Under the pieces are notes generated by a model. The model had not been told where the DNA came from and made no database searches. It saw only the letters and a list, made by a program, of their open reading frames with translations. The position numbers and the translations under genes were made by a program. From assembly GCA_900239685.1 (NCBI GenBank), contig OENT01000208.1:1-64000 (forward strand): a DNA stretch of 64,000 nt. The letters run 5' to 3'. Numbering within the stretch: the stretch's first letter is position 1; each line of letters starts with the position of its first letter. The stretch comes from Rotaria macrura (lineage: Eukaryota; Rotifera; Eurotatoria; Philodinida; Philodinidae). Below are positions 52,400-62,854 of the stretch, one piece after another.

Positions 52400-54805
52400 A
52401 TGAATTTTTTGTTGTATGTTAAAATAAGAATGAAAATTCTTACATACACAAAGAACTAAACTCATTATCGTTTGATTAATTTTTATTTTCTAGCCGACAA
52501 CAACGTACATTTAAACCTCATCGAAATATTCCAGAAGGTATACCTATTACAGTATACGTTTCTTTTTTTCTAATTCCTATCTATTTTCATAGGTACAAAA
52601 CAACATGATTTAATGAGACATGCACAAAATACTCTTGGAAGTGGAAACCTACGTTTAGCTGTACAATTACCTGAAGGCGAAGATCTCAATGAATGGATTG
52701 CTGTTAATAGTAAATATTTTCAATGCATGAATTCTCTAAAGTCCTAAAATTGTCTTTTCACTGTTCAAGTCGGCCTAGAACCCTTATTTTTCAATTCATG
52801 GGTGTCAAGTTGAAATTAGTTCTTTGACAGTTTCTTTTTCTAATCAGCTCTGTCCATGACTAATAGCTAGTCTATCTTCGATTATTACTCTTTAGTCATG
52901 TGCTAACTCTACCAGTTCATCAGCTACTAAATGACTTACAATCGTTGAGCGTTGTTCCGTGAGTTTAAAGTCAGATCTAGGTAAAATTTGTACGTTTTAG
53001 ATTGTGAGCATTTGCAGTAGTCATGCATCTCTTCATTATGTGAGAAAATGAACCTTCAAACAATAATTTTGGTCGTCGAATACTTCTTATGTGTAGTGCA
53101 TCTTACTAAGGAACTATTTGCACGATCTAGTAAAAATAAACAAGCAAGGCATTAAAAATCAGTTGTCTATCTTTAGTATTATAATTCAAAAAGTGATATT
53201 TCCTCTATGTGTTCGTTCATTCTTGAAATTTGTGTAAAATTGAGAAGGATTCAAGATTTTCAATGTTTACTTTTTCTAGATGTTCACTGTTTCGTAAACG
53301 AGATAGTTTTCGAAATATATTCTATTGACAGCTATACCTATCTACGAATACAATTTCATGTCGGTCTGCCTCTCGTTATTATTATTCGCATGATCAGTAT
53401 CATCAGTCATGATTCGATCGTCTTTTGAAAAAAATTGTTAACTGTATGACGATAATATTTAATAGATCGAACATTCTTTTCAAGCAGAAATATGAAAAAA
53501 ATAAGGACGTAAAAGTCTTATGAATGAAGTCGTTCAAAATTTTCCTTTTTGCATTAGTTGTCATTTTCTATACTTTTACATTTCGATATGACGATTATTC
53601 TATTTTGACATAAGTATAACTTATAATCGGAGAACAAGTTTACCATTGATGTGATATAGAGTTTGGAACCGAAATCTAAATGTTATTGAAATGAATAATA
53701 CATTTGAATCAAGATTAGTTTTTAATCGCTTTCATTTATGACAAACGATATTTCATTGAACACAATCAGACAGTGAAATGTTGTAATTTAGGATGAGCAT
53801 CGTATCAAAATTTTATTAAAATAAAATACGTACGCTTACAACCTTTTTTTGTTTCTTTATTTAAAATGTTTATGAAAACAAGAGAAGTAGACAAATTCTG
53901 CTCGTTTTAATAAAGTCTACATGTAAATTTTGTTTTAGATTTCGACAAGAAGCATTGAATTACTCTCATGCAGATTACTTGTCTAGAAAAAATTATCTTA
54001 AGACTCTAAAATTTTTGAGATTTTAAATGCTTCTTTGAGATCTACCTTTGCATCATATATCGAAAGTCATAATAGATTTTCGATTCGGTACGGTACACTA
54101 GTTAGCATCTTTTATTAACACTAATATTTCAGTCTCTAGAGCTTAGTAGAAGATTATGATGATAAAAAAATAGAACTATTCATTTAGCAAGCCGTCCCAT
54201 CGATATTCTATTGATTCTTGAAAGCAATATCAACTTCTAGGATCAAGTCTTTTTCTTTTGAAGAACAAATGATTTATTACTTCACACATTATTTTCATTT
54301 TGTTAGATTTTTATTTATGATAAATTTTCATTTAGTTGTTGATTTTTTCAATCAAATAAACATGCTTTACGGTACAATAACAGAATTTTGTACGGAAACA
54401 ACATGTGTTTTAATGACAGCCGGACCAAAATATGAATATCATTGGGCAGATGGTCAAACAATAAAAAAACCTATAAAATGCTCAGCACCACGTTACATTG
54501 ATTATTTAATGTCATGGGTACAAGATCAACTTGATGATGAATTAATATTTCCATCGAAAATTGGTGTTCCATTCCCAAAAAATTTTCTTTCAATATCAAA
54601 AACAATACTTAAACGTTTGTTTCGTATATATGCTCATATATATCATCAACATTTTAAAGAAGTTGTCATGCTTAAAGAAGAAGCTCATTTAAATACATCA
54701 TTTAAACATTTCGTTTATTTTATTCAAGAATTTTCATTAGTTGAAAAAAAAGAATTAGCACCATTACAAGAATTAATTGATCGATTAACAACAAAAGATC
54801 ATTAG
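52400..54805 (+). CDS. MOB1: MOB1 kinase activator (Hippo pathway)
   Basis: A scaffold and activator of NDR/LATS kinases in Hippo signalling. Exons are 52400-52413, 52494-52537, 52593-52709 and 54336-54805, giving 214 residues against 216 in human. The 14-base first exon encodes MNFL and joins to FRQQRTFKP, aligning with human MSFLFG...KTFKP; it is inferred from frame and a GTATGT donor. Zinc ligands C77, C82, H159 and H164 match the human positions less two. The two MST phosphorylation threonines have equivalents (T10 in RTFKP, T33 in NTLGSGN). Conserved blocks include LPEGEDLNEWIAVN, KKPIKCSAPRYIDYLM and HLNTSFKHF. Intron 3 is 1.6 kb, much longer than its neighbours, and holds nothing recognised. 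Confidence 0.94.
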
Positions 54806-55235
54806 TGAGACATAAATATCTATACTTATTAGTTCTTTCTTTTGTTCTAGTCAATGGTTAAATATCAAAGAAAGAAGAAAGGTTGAAGTTTTTCTTGTGA
54901 ATTTGTTGAAGATGCATGCTATGTGTTCTTTTGTTTTATTCCTATGTTCGATTGATCTATTATATCCTGTATTTTTTCTCTGTGTATGAAAATAGATAAT
55001 TGGATATTTTCCAAGCAAAGTTCGTGTTCTTTTGTTTTGTTTTAATTATCAGAAAATATTAGATAAAATTAAAATTTGAACGTGTTAGCTTTTCAACTAG
55101 CATACTAACGAGAAATAGATATCTTAGAATGCAACATGAACCTCTTTTGTTATTGTCTTTTTTTCCATCCAGTTATGTTATTCTCGTCTGTAAAGAAATC
55201 AAATCATTCAAATCTGTTTTCTTTTCTTATTTCAG
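54806..55235. other. Spacer between MOB1 and the 206-residue gene
   Basis: 430 bases of A+T-rich sequence ending in a long pyrimidine tract and TTTCAG directly abutting the next ATG (AG at 55234-55235). That is a strong splice acceptor, either of a 5'-UTR intron or of spliced-leader addition. Confidence 0.45.
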
Positions 55236-55856
55236 ATGTCTGATATTGAAGATATGCATTTTCGTCTTCTTAACAAATCTCATAATCATCTATTAACTTA
55301 TCGTGCATTCGAACAAGTTCGTCTTATTGCTCTTCGTCATTATTGGATACCGAATACAATAATTCTTCATGTACAAAATGATGAATCTGAATATGCTCTA
55401 GAATTTTCATTAACAACAACCAATGAACATTTTTATTTGTATATACCATGGAATGTTGATGATTTATCAATTCAATGTCATATATCATGTCGGAAATTAG
55501 CTGATGATGGTTATGCATGGACAATCCGTATGCTCGATAGAATATTGAGATTACTATGTGATCATTGTCCTGGCCTATTTCAACTGGAATTTAGAAATGG
55601 TTTATTTGGACGACAAATGGACCGTTCTATTATCTACAATGGTCTCGCAAATCTTTGTCCGATGGATTATAGCCATTGGAAACAACGGGTACAATTACAA
55701 TATGATCGTCTGAGTCCAACACGACAAACAACGACAATATTAGCTGATATTGAACAGACAAGCAACGGTAATGAATATGGAATACGTTCAATTAAATATC
55801 AAACACTTGGCCATGGAAAAATACTTAATGAAAATTGTTACGATTGGTATGTGTGA
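55236..55856 (+). CDS. Uncharacterised 206-residue protein
   Basis: A single open exon beginning MSDIEDMHFRLLNK and ending NCYDWYV. I do not recognise the family. The product is soluble-looking, with no signal peptide or membrane segment. It is moderately rich in Leu, Arg, His and aromatic residues, with a central ISCRKLADDGYAWTIRMLD segment and cysteines at LCDHC. Codon usage matches neighbouring conserved genes, and the frame is preceded by a strong splice acceptor, so I consider it real. It sits between MOB1 and PPP1R11 on the same strand with short spacers. Function unknown; lineage-specific or fast-evolving is the simplest guess. Confidence 0.7.
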   Translation: MSDIEDMHFRLLNKSHNHLLTYRAFEQVRLIALRHYWIPNTIILHVQNDESEYALEFSLTTTNEHFYLYIPWNVDDLSIQCHISCRKLADDGYAWTIRMLDRILRLLCDHCPGLFQLEFRNGLFGRQMDRSIIYNGLANLCPMDYSHWKQRVQLQYDRLSPTRQTTTILADIEQTSNGNEYGIRSIKYQTLGHGKILNENCYDWYV

Positions 55857-56170
55857 TTATTTGCAATAACCGATTATGATGCTCCTGTCAGATATAATAT
55901 ATTTTTCTTTCTTTTCTTTTCTTTTTCCTTTTGTTTCGTTCCCGATGATGATGTTTGAAATAGTAAACATAATTAATTCTTTGCTTCTTTTGCAAATAGA
56001 TTTATATATTCAGAATTTTGTTTCTTTTGGTGTAACTACTTGAAAAATAATCACAAATGCTTGAAAAACAAAGACTTTATGCTTAAATTTAAAAATCAAG
56101 TTGCTCGTCTATTACATATTTCTAAGTAACATTTTCTAAATTTTTCAGATAGAATTAATCGACTATGTAA
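55857..56170. other. Spacer before PPP1R11
   Basis: 314 bases between consecutive same-strand genes, with a pyrimidine-rich TTTCTTTCTTTTC tract near 55905 and an acceptor-like TTTTTCAG at 56141-56148, 22 bases before the PPP1R11 ATG. Confidence 0.4.
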
Positions 56171-56512
56171 ATGGCACACTCAACATCAACGGTTGTCAAA
56201 ACTGAAAAACGACAAACACCACGAACCAATCCGCCGTCACTTGTACTTGGACTAAATCATTCACATAGAGGCGGTCCTCGTGTTCGTTGGACAGAAGGAA
56301 CGATCGATAATGAACATTTGAATAAAAAGAAATCGAAATGTTGTTGTATATATACCAAACCTCATGATGCACAATCAAATCATGATCACACAACAGAAGA
56401 TAGAGAATTCAATAATTGTGAACATTGTCGATTTCATACAGAGTCGGACTATGCTGCTAAACCTGAAGAACGACAACCCAAAGTAAAATTAGTTGTTAGA
56501 AAATCCCAATAA
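56171..56512 (+). CDS. PPP1R11: PPP1R11 (protein phosphatase 1 inhibitor-3)
   Basis: A small, largely disordered regulator of protein phosphatase 1, also reported as an E3 ubiquitin ligase in mammals. It is a single exon of 113 residues against 126 in human. The PP1-docking RVRW lies at 37-40, followed by TEGTIDNEHLNKKKSKCCCIYTKP, closely matching human [25 protein letters not shown]. A CEHC (83-86) with downstream His replaces the human CGHTHC RING-like stretch. The acidic run and long proline-rich tail of the human protein are absent; the C-terminus here is basic (KVKLVVRKSQ). It is followed by the eS17 gene 188 bases downstream on the same strand. Confidence 0.92.
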   Translation: MAHSTSTVVKTEKRQTPRTNPPSLVLGLNHSHRGGPRVRWTEGTIDNEHLNKKKSKCCCIYTKPHDAQSNHDHTTEDREFNNCEHCRFHTESDYAAKPEERQPKVKLVVRKSQ

Positions 56513-56574
56513 TAATTTTTAAAAGTGAACAATATTTTATTTTATTTTTCTAAAAACCTCATACACATACACAA

Positions 56575-56625
56575 ACACACACGCACATATATATATATAT
56601 ATATACATACATACATATACATAGA
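56575..56625. repeat. CA/TA/TACA microsatellite in the PPP1R11-eS17 spacer
   Basis: A run of CACACACG, then about ten TA units, then CATACATACATA. It is simple sequence in the 3' region of PPP1R11, upstream of the eS17 acceptor-like site. Confidence 0.8.
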
Positions 56626-56700
56626 ATATCCCTTCTTCTGCTTTTGTCTTTTATTTTTTAGATTATCTCGTCGTTGTTCTCTATCGATTAAAGAAGAAAA

Positions 56701-57159
56701 ATGGGTCGCGTTCGTACGAAAACCATTAAAAAAGCATCGCGTCAAATAATTGAAAAATACTATACAAAATTGACGCTCGATTTTCATACAAATAAGCGTG
56801 TGGTTGAAGAAATAGCTATTGTTCCAACAAAACGTCTTCGTAATCAGATAGCTGGTTTTATAACACATTTAATGAAACGTATTCAAGCTGGACCTGTACG
56901 TGGTATTTCAATTAAACTTCAAGAAGAAGAACGTGAACGACGTGATAACTATGTACCAGAAATATCAGCACTTGAACCACAAAATGCTATTGCTATCGAT
57001 CAAGATACTAAGGATATGTTGAATGCATTCGATTTCAAAACATTACCTAACGTTGCCGTACAAGAAACTAGTGATCAACAAAATCAACAAGGTGGCAATC
57101 AACGTGGTGGTCTTGATCGACAACAAGGCACATATGCTCGACGAGGCGGTTTTCAATGA
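56701..57159 (+). CDS. RPS17: Ribosomal protein eS17 with RG-rich tail
   Basis: A structural protein of the small ribosomal subunit. It is a single exon of 152 residues against 135 in human. The N-terminus [14 protein letters not shown], the core [35 protein letters not shown] and [24 protein letters not shown] are typical. After VQETSDQ the last 25 or so residues become a Gln/Gly/Arg-rich tail ([10 protein letters not shown]...RRGGFQ) that the human protein lacks. An AG at the end of a T-rich tract (56660-56661) lies 39 bases before the ATG, and the leader starts pyrimidine-rich. AATAAA is at 57328. No intron interrupts the coding region. Confidence 0.96.
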   Translation: MGRVRTKTIKKASRQIIEKYYTKLTLDFHTNKRVVEEIAIVPTKRLRNQIAGFITHLMKRIQAGPVRGISIKLQEEERERRDNYVPEISALEPQNAIAIDQDTKDMLNAFDFKTLPNVAVQETSDQQNQQGGNQRGGLDRQQGTYARRGGFQ

Positions 57160-58118
57160 AAACAATGAATATTCAGGAGAAAAACAAAAGAAAAGCATGA
57201 AAAAATAAAAAGCAATCCCATTTGAATTAACAAATAATAACAACATGGCAATATAACTTATATTGGCTTGACTGTTTTTATTTTGTTGCTTTTTTTATGT
57301 GACTATCATCAACCGATAAAAATACCTAATAAATGGGATATTTTACACACACATGCCTTTGTCATTCCTATTGGATAAAGTAAAAGGTTACAGATTCATT
57401 CTTGTTGAATATAGTTGAGTCCTTTTCTTAGCATTGATCTTTATTTTATTAACGTAACTAAATTTTGAAAGTGAAGCAACTTTCATTCAAGAAGAAAGGA
57501 TACACGTGCTTCATCAACATCGCGAAGTTTCTATTCTGGATTAGAGACGATTAATTTTGGACTGAGTTTCTTCCACACATTCCCCCATTCATAGTTATAC
57601 ATACCGGTGAAGTCTGTTTCAATATTTATTGAGAGTAATTCATTGAAAGATATCGTCCATGTAGAATTTAGACTGTCTCTACTCGCACTCCATAATAGTG
57701 TAAAAATCTCACTCCTACTTATTCTCAATCGACTATGCCACTTAGAATTTTGAAGCAATAATGCACATCGTTAGAGTCTAAGTTACTTCACATCATTCTT
57801 ATAGTTTTGGATTAGTATTTGAAACGATGAAAGAACACTAAAGAAGTTTATAGAAATATATTTCGTTATGCTTTGATCTTCCATGGCATCAACTAAACTT
57901 TACTAGTCGTATAGTTGTTATTACTACATAGTTACTTTGATAAAAGCATGCAAATGTTGAAGTCTGTTTGAGCATGCATACCACTATGCACACATCAATC
58001 ACAACATATAAATGTCTATAATTCTACATAGATCGAGTTGTGTGTGCGTTTTCAATTTTTTACCATTGCTTTGATCGTATGAATAGAAAGGAATAGTTAT
58101 CTATTTTCAGATATATAA
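57160..58118. other. Spacer between eS17 and the ceramidase gene
   Basis: About 0.96 kb containing the eS17 poly(A) signal and, at 57531-57758 on the minus strand, a 75-codon frame with less A+T-biased, coding-like composition (SKWHSRLRISRSEIFTLLW and so on) that I cannot assign. It ends in CTATTTTCAG eight bases before the ceramidase ATG. Confidence 0.4.
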
Positions 58119-60178
58119 ATGTATCTTACAACAAATTTGAACAAAATATATTCAAATCGAATAGGAAGAAATCCATTTCAACTTGGTTCAAGTACGGTCG
58201 ATTGGTGTGAACCAAATTATGTTGTTAGTGAATATATTGCCGAATTTTGGAATACAGTACGTATTGTCGAAAACATAAGCCTATGCTCTTTCTCCTTTCG
58301 TTATGCACAATCAAATCAGGCTATGATAACAGCTGAATCGATTACTTAACTAAATATGTATTGTTGGTTAACATGCTAACTATAACTATAACAGGTAACG
58401 TTTTCTGTTTTTTTACTGTTTTGGAACGACTCTATATTCTGTCTATTTGTGAACGCATGCTCATCAATTATAATTTTCTTCCTGCTTGCTATTTATAACC
58501 AAAGTTGCTAGATTTTTCTTTTACAAGAAAATTCATTGAGATGAAATTTTCACACATACTAACCTTTTTTTAATTATTTTTTTAAGGTTTCCAATGTGTT
58601 CTTTTTTCTCGTTCCACCATTGATGATTGTTCTTTTTCGACCATATTCAAAACGTGTCACAAATGGGATAGGTATCCTATGGATTTTATTAATTATTATT
58701 GGTATTGGTTCAATTTATTTTCATGCTACCCTAAGTCTTGTATGTTAATATAAAGTTATATTTTAGCAACTATGCAAAATTCACAATATTTTTAGGCTGG
58801 ACAACTAGTTGATGAGATATCAATTCTTTGGGTACTCACACTTGGTTATGCATTATTTTTACCTGCTGACTATTTGCCACGTTCATTCCGTGTTCAACGG
58901 TATTTATGTTTCTCATGTTCTTCTCTTATGAATGCTTTTCCATAGTTTTCGACATTTTTATGAAGAGAAACAGTATGCTGTAGATATTCTCGAGTATATT
59001 CTTGCTACTGTTTCATAGATTTTGTCATTACGACTGGTTACTGATGAAGAACTTTTCGTCAATATAACCGATGGTGCCAGTTCGGTGTTAAGTTCAGATG
59101 AAAATATCTGTTAGAATCAGTTATTTTTAATATGATTCTTGCTGATTACTATCTAAATTTGATGTTTGACTGCTTAACCTGAGATTCTGATCATGGATAT
59201 TATTTTCATTGAATGAACTGTTTGAGCAAAGCTTCATTCATTTTTTTTTGAATACAGATTTGAATGTATGCTAAAGGTTATAATTCGTAGCTGTCTTTTG
59301 TCAGAAGCATATTGTAAATCATATCAATGCATTCTTTACTCATCTGTTAAGTTAAAAATTACCATTTATATACGCGAGTGATAAACCTTATAAATACATT
59401 CAGTATATAAGAACGATCACCGAAGCAAAAGTGTATGAGAAAGGATAGGATTAGTCTACTTCACTTATAGGTTAACGGTTCTATGTACTTTGATTTAGAA
59501 CTCTGCATTACTAGATATGTCGATTCGTCTGACAAGTGTAAAAATATGAAAAATAATTTTATTGTATAGTTTGAAATACTTGAATAATTACTTTATAAAT
59601 ATTTAGACATCGATTCGTCTATACTTGTATTACTTTTGCATTGGTTATTAGTTGCCTTTCGTTTGTTTATCCATATGCAAATGCATTTGCTCTTATGATA
59701 CTTGGTCTACCATCTATAGGATTTATCGTTATTCATCTTCTAAGGTAAATTTCTTCCGATTTGACGTACTTGTTTTGAAACGTTCAATTGTATTTGTTCG
59801 TTTTTTTCTAGATGTGACAATGCACGTGTACGAAACCTTGGCCTTCATTGCTTCGCAATGTGGTTCATTGCCGTGACAATATGGATTAGTGACCGAATGT
59901 TTTGTTCCTATTGGCTATCCATTTCATTTCCCTATTTACATTCTATATGGCATGTACTAATTTTATTTAGTAGTAATCAAGCTATTGTTGTATGCGGTTA
60001 TTTAACAATAAAGCAACAACATCCTCAAGCAAATCTTCATTTACATTATTGGCCTATCGAACAATGGAAGTTGTTATCAATACCATATTTAAAATTTCAT
60101 GATGATAATAATGATCATAACAATGGTGATATTGATAAATGTTCAGTTTTATCATCGAATAATTTATTTAATTGCTAA
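58119..60178 (+). CDS. ACER: Alkaline ceramidase
   Basis: A multipass membrane enzyme of the endoplasmic reticulum or Golgi that hydrolyses ceramide to sphingosine and a fatty acid. Exons are 58119-58256, 58587-58739, 58796-58899, 59607-59744 and 59812-60178, giving 299 residues against about 265-275 in human ACERs. The calcium-site segment DWCEPNY...AEFWNT (D28, W29, E31, N33, E42) is followed by the zinc histidines H92 in YFHATLSL and H221/H225 in YLHSIWHVL. GQLVDEISILW lies just after H92. About seven hydrophobic segments are visible. The C-terminal tail is rich in Asp, Asn and His, of unknown meaning. Introns 1 (330 bp) and 3 (707 bp) are long for this locus. Which vertebrate ACER is closest cannot be settled by eye. 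Confidence 0.92.
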
Positions 60179-62260
60179 CATATTCGTACATATGTATAAG
60201 TATATATACGTATGCATACATACAAAAATACATTAAATATATATATATAACATATATTTGTATTGTTTTTTTAATTCTTTATTCTTCGCGGCATCGAAGT
60301 ATTTTTCTCATGTGATAAGACTATGTATTTAAGTGAATTTTATTTTATTTTCAATTTTCACTAGTGACTAATTTTAACAGTTTGTAAGTTTTCAAGTCTA
60401 CTATTCTATTTTTTATCTTTTCTCATTTGTAATAGTGTACCACATATTTGTTGTGTATTGTTTATAGTTTGTACAATAGAAATATCTTTACAGTGAACAC
60501 AATACCAACAATTTAAATAATAAAGACAAATACAACATTGAAATCACAGTCATCTCTATTATTTGTTATTCGAGATAAATTCACAAATTACAAACAGACA
60601 TTGATTGCCTATGTCGTTTATGTAACATGAAACAATTCAAATTCTTCTTTTCTTCTCATTTGAAATCGAACTGGCCAGCATTTTCAAGAATAGAAAAAAA
60701 GCATATTTTTTAATCGCGAAAGTTATTTTCAACTTAATGCTCTTCTTATTGTCGAGCGAGTAAGAAGAAGTAGGGTCTTATTTAAGTTTACTTTTTTTCC
60801 ACGAGTCGTGGAAAAAAAAATTAAAGCTAGAACGATAGTATCACAATCTTTTGAGAACAGCAGAAAGTCATGAATTCGTAACATGTCAAAATGAATTGAT
60901 TTTGTTGGCAGTCAAGTTGAAAAAGATCGGTTATCTTCACTATTTTTACCACATTCAATACTATCGAAAGTGTCTATTTTCAGTTACGTATATCTCTTAC
61001 GCAACAACTGAATGAATAAAAGTATCAACGCGATAGTGTCATTCGTTTTTGAACTTGTTCTTCAAAGTCGCTGTGATACGTATTCAACGTATATGATACG
61101 AACTTCTTACATCATTGTTCAAAGTCAAACTTTGTGGAAACAAGACATGGAATTGCTGGTTAAACATAATATCGTTTTATTTTACAGACTTCCTTATTTA
61201 AAATGTATGAGTAGAAATCATACGTCAAACGTGTTATTCATTGTAGAGCATCATTCGTGCTGCAATCTTCAGATGCTTTATTCGATCGAAACATAAGTGA
61301 ATCGTTTCATCCAGTTCAGTTTTTTTCTGATAGTACGAATACGAAACGCATTTTAAATCAAGATATCAAATGAATAATCCAAAATTTACAAAATACTTTG
61401 CCAAGAATGCTAACTTGATATAAAAAGTGTTCAAGTTTTTGTTAGACGAGCTATCCATCACAATTTTAATCAAATATTTTTACCTGCGATTTTCGAATGC
61501 TTTAAATTTGATAAATGAGAACTTATCTATCTGAATCTGATGAGTAATTTAACGATAAACAATTTTTTTATTTGACAGAGTAATCATTAAAAGTAACTCT
61601 ATTGATAGTCAATATCATATATGTGTCACAGGACCAAAGAGAATCTGAAGCGAATAGTATCACACCAAAGAAAAAACGATCTTTCATATTCCAATTCCAG
61701 GTCAAATCATATCTTGACATTTTGGCCATTTCGATTGTGGTCATTATCAAAATTTACTGATCTTTACGTAATAACCATATTTGTTGTTTTTAGTATTTAC
61801 CTGAGATCACTGATCGAAAATAAACTATAAAATGTAAAAGCATCGAACATTCATAAAAAGACTAATAAAAAGCCTACAACATGTTCATGATGCAACATTG
61901 TCGAACAATTAAAAGGACATAGATATTTTACATGGCTTCTTCAGACACGTCCATACCTATATAATAATGCTGCGAAACCATTTGTTATCAATTTGTAGAT
62001 CAAAGAAACATTTTACAAGTAACTCTGAAATCGCAAGTGTTCTACAAAAACTTTTCATGTACTTTTTCTGATTATCGCAAATGACAGAGCGTGTAGAAAA
62101 ACCTATCGATCCAAAATATTAGCTACCTTTCTTTCATCTTTTTCGTATTCAATTAAACATTTATGCATATATTTTTGGATATTATTTTTGAGAACATCTT
62201 GTGCAACTTTTCTCATTCTATCTTTGTAGGCTTCTTTAACATGCTTTTTCATTTGTGATA
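60179..62260. other. Intergenic stretch downstream of the ceramidase gene
   Basis: A+T-rich, with a TA-rich microsatellite at about 60195-60260 and a perfect palindrome at 60792-60818. A 94-codon plus-strand frame at 61012-61296 and others were not recognised. Confidence 0.5.
60792..60818. repeat. Perfect 27-base palindrome (TTTTTTTCCACGA / TCGTGGAAAAAAA)
   Basis: Two 13-base arms separated by a single G. The arms combine a T/A run with the GC-containing word CCACGA. It could form a tight hairpin or be the fused ends of a small foldback element. Confidence 0.85.
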
Positions 62261-62269
62261 ATTAAAAAG

Positions 62270-62560
62270 GTGTCCAAATCTAAAAACTAAGGTCGTATAC
62301 ATGAACTCAGAATTACGAATATATTTCAATGCATACGATGTAAATACGACCTGTATTCTTCTGTCGTAAACTACAGTAATACGATCAATTACGATGGACG
62401 ATAGGGTCAAATACACCGATCATATTTCGTCGTACTCGTATTGTTTACTGCACGATACCAATAGTATTTACATCACATAGGATGAAACACGGTGGTAATT
62501 CTAGAGTAATGCATACAACCTTATACGATGTCGTAGTTTACTACTTGGGAGTTTAAATTA
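62270..62560. repeat. Block of repeated TACGA/TCGTA words
   Basis: Roughly ten occurrences of TACGA or TCGTA within 290 bases, including GTCGTAAACTAC near 62363 and GTCGTAGTTTACTAC near 62530. The core words GTAAACTAC and GTAGTTTAC of these two are inverted with respect to each other. It may be a decayed miniature inverted-repeat element. Confidence 0.4.
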
Positions 62561-62579
62561 TGCATGACACATCTACATA

Positions 62580-62790
62580 TATTCTTCGGATCCTATTCTA
62601 AACTGATCAGAATTCGCCGGTCGGAACCGATTGTCGGGAGCGACAGTTGGATAAAATATGAAATTCTTAAAAATCTAACAGTGAATTCCGATGTTGGCTC
62701 CTCAATTCTCGATCCCATGGGATTTGCATAGAATGGTAAGATCCTAACAGATCCGACAGGATTTTGTATCGAGTTCAATCACCAGGGAAC
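62580..62790. repeat. GC-richer block with GGATC / TCCGACAGG / TCGGAACC words
   Basis: About 200 bases noticeably richer in G+C than the surroundings, with related words GGATCC, GGTCGGAACCG, TGTCGGGAGCGACAG, GATCCCATGGGATTTG and GATCCGACAGGATTTTG. The 61-codon minus-strand frame over it (GSRIEEP, IGSDRRIL) looks like a by-product of the repeat rather than a gene. Confidence 0.35.
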
Positions 62791-62854
62791 TGAAAGTAAA
62801 AATATTTTTTTCGAATATTTTATTCTTTTTAATGAAAAGAATTCACTTGTTATA

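Noticed and set aside
56542-56868. A 108-residue minus-strand frame across the microsatellite and the eS17 start
   Set aside because: It is translation of TA/CA repeats and antisense of eS17.
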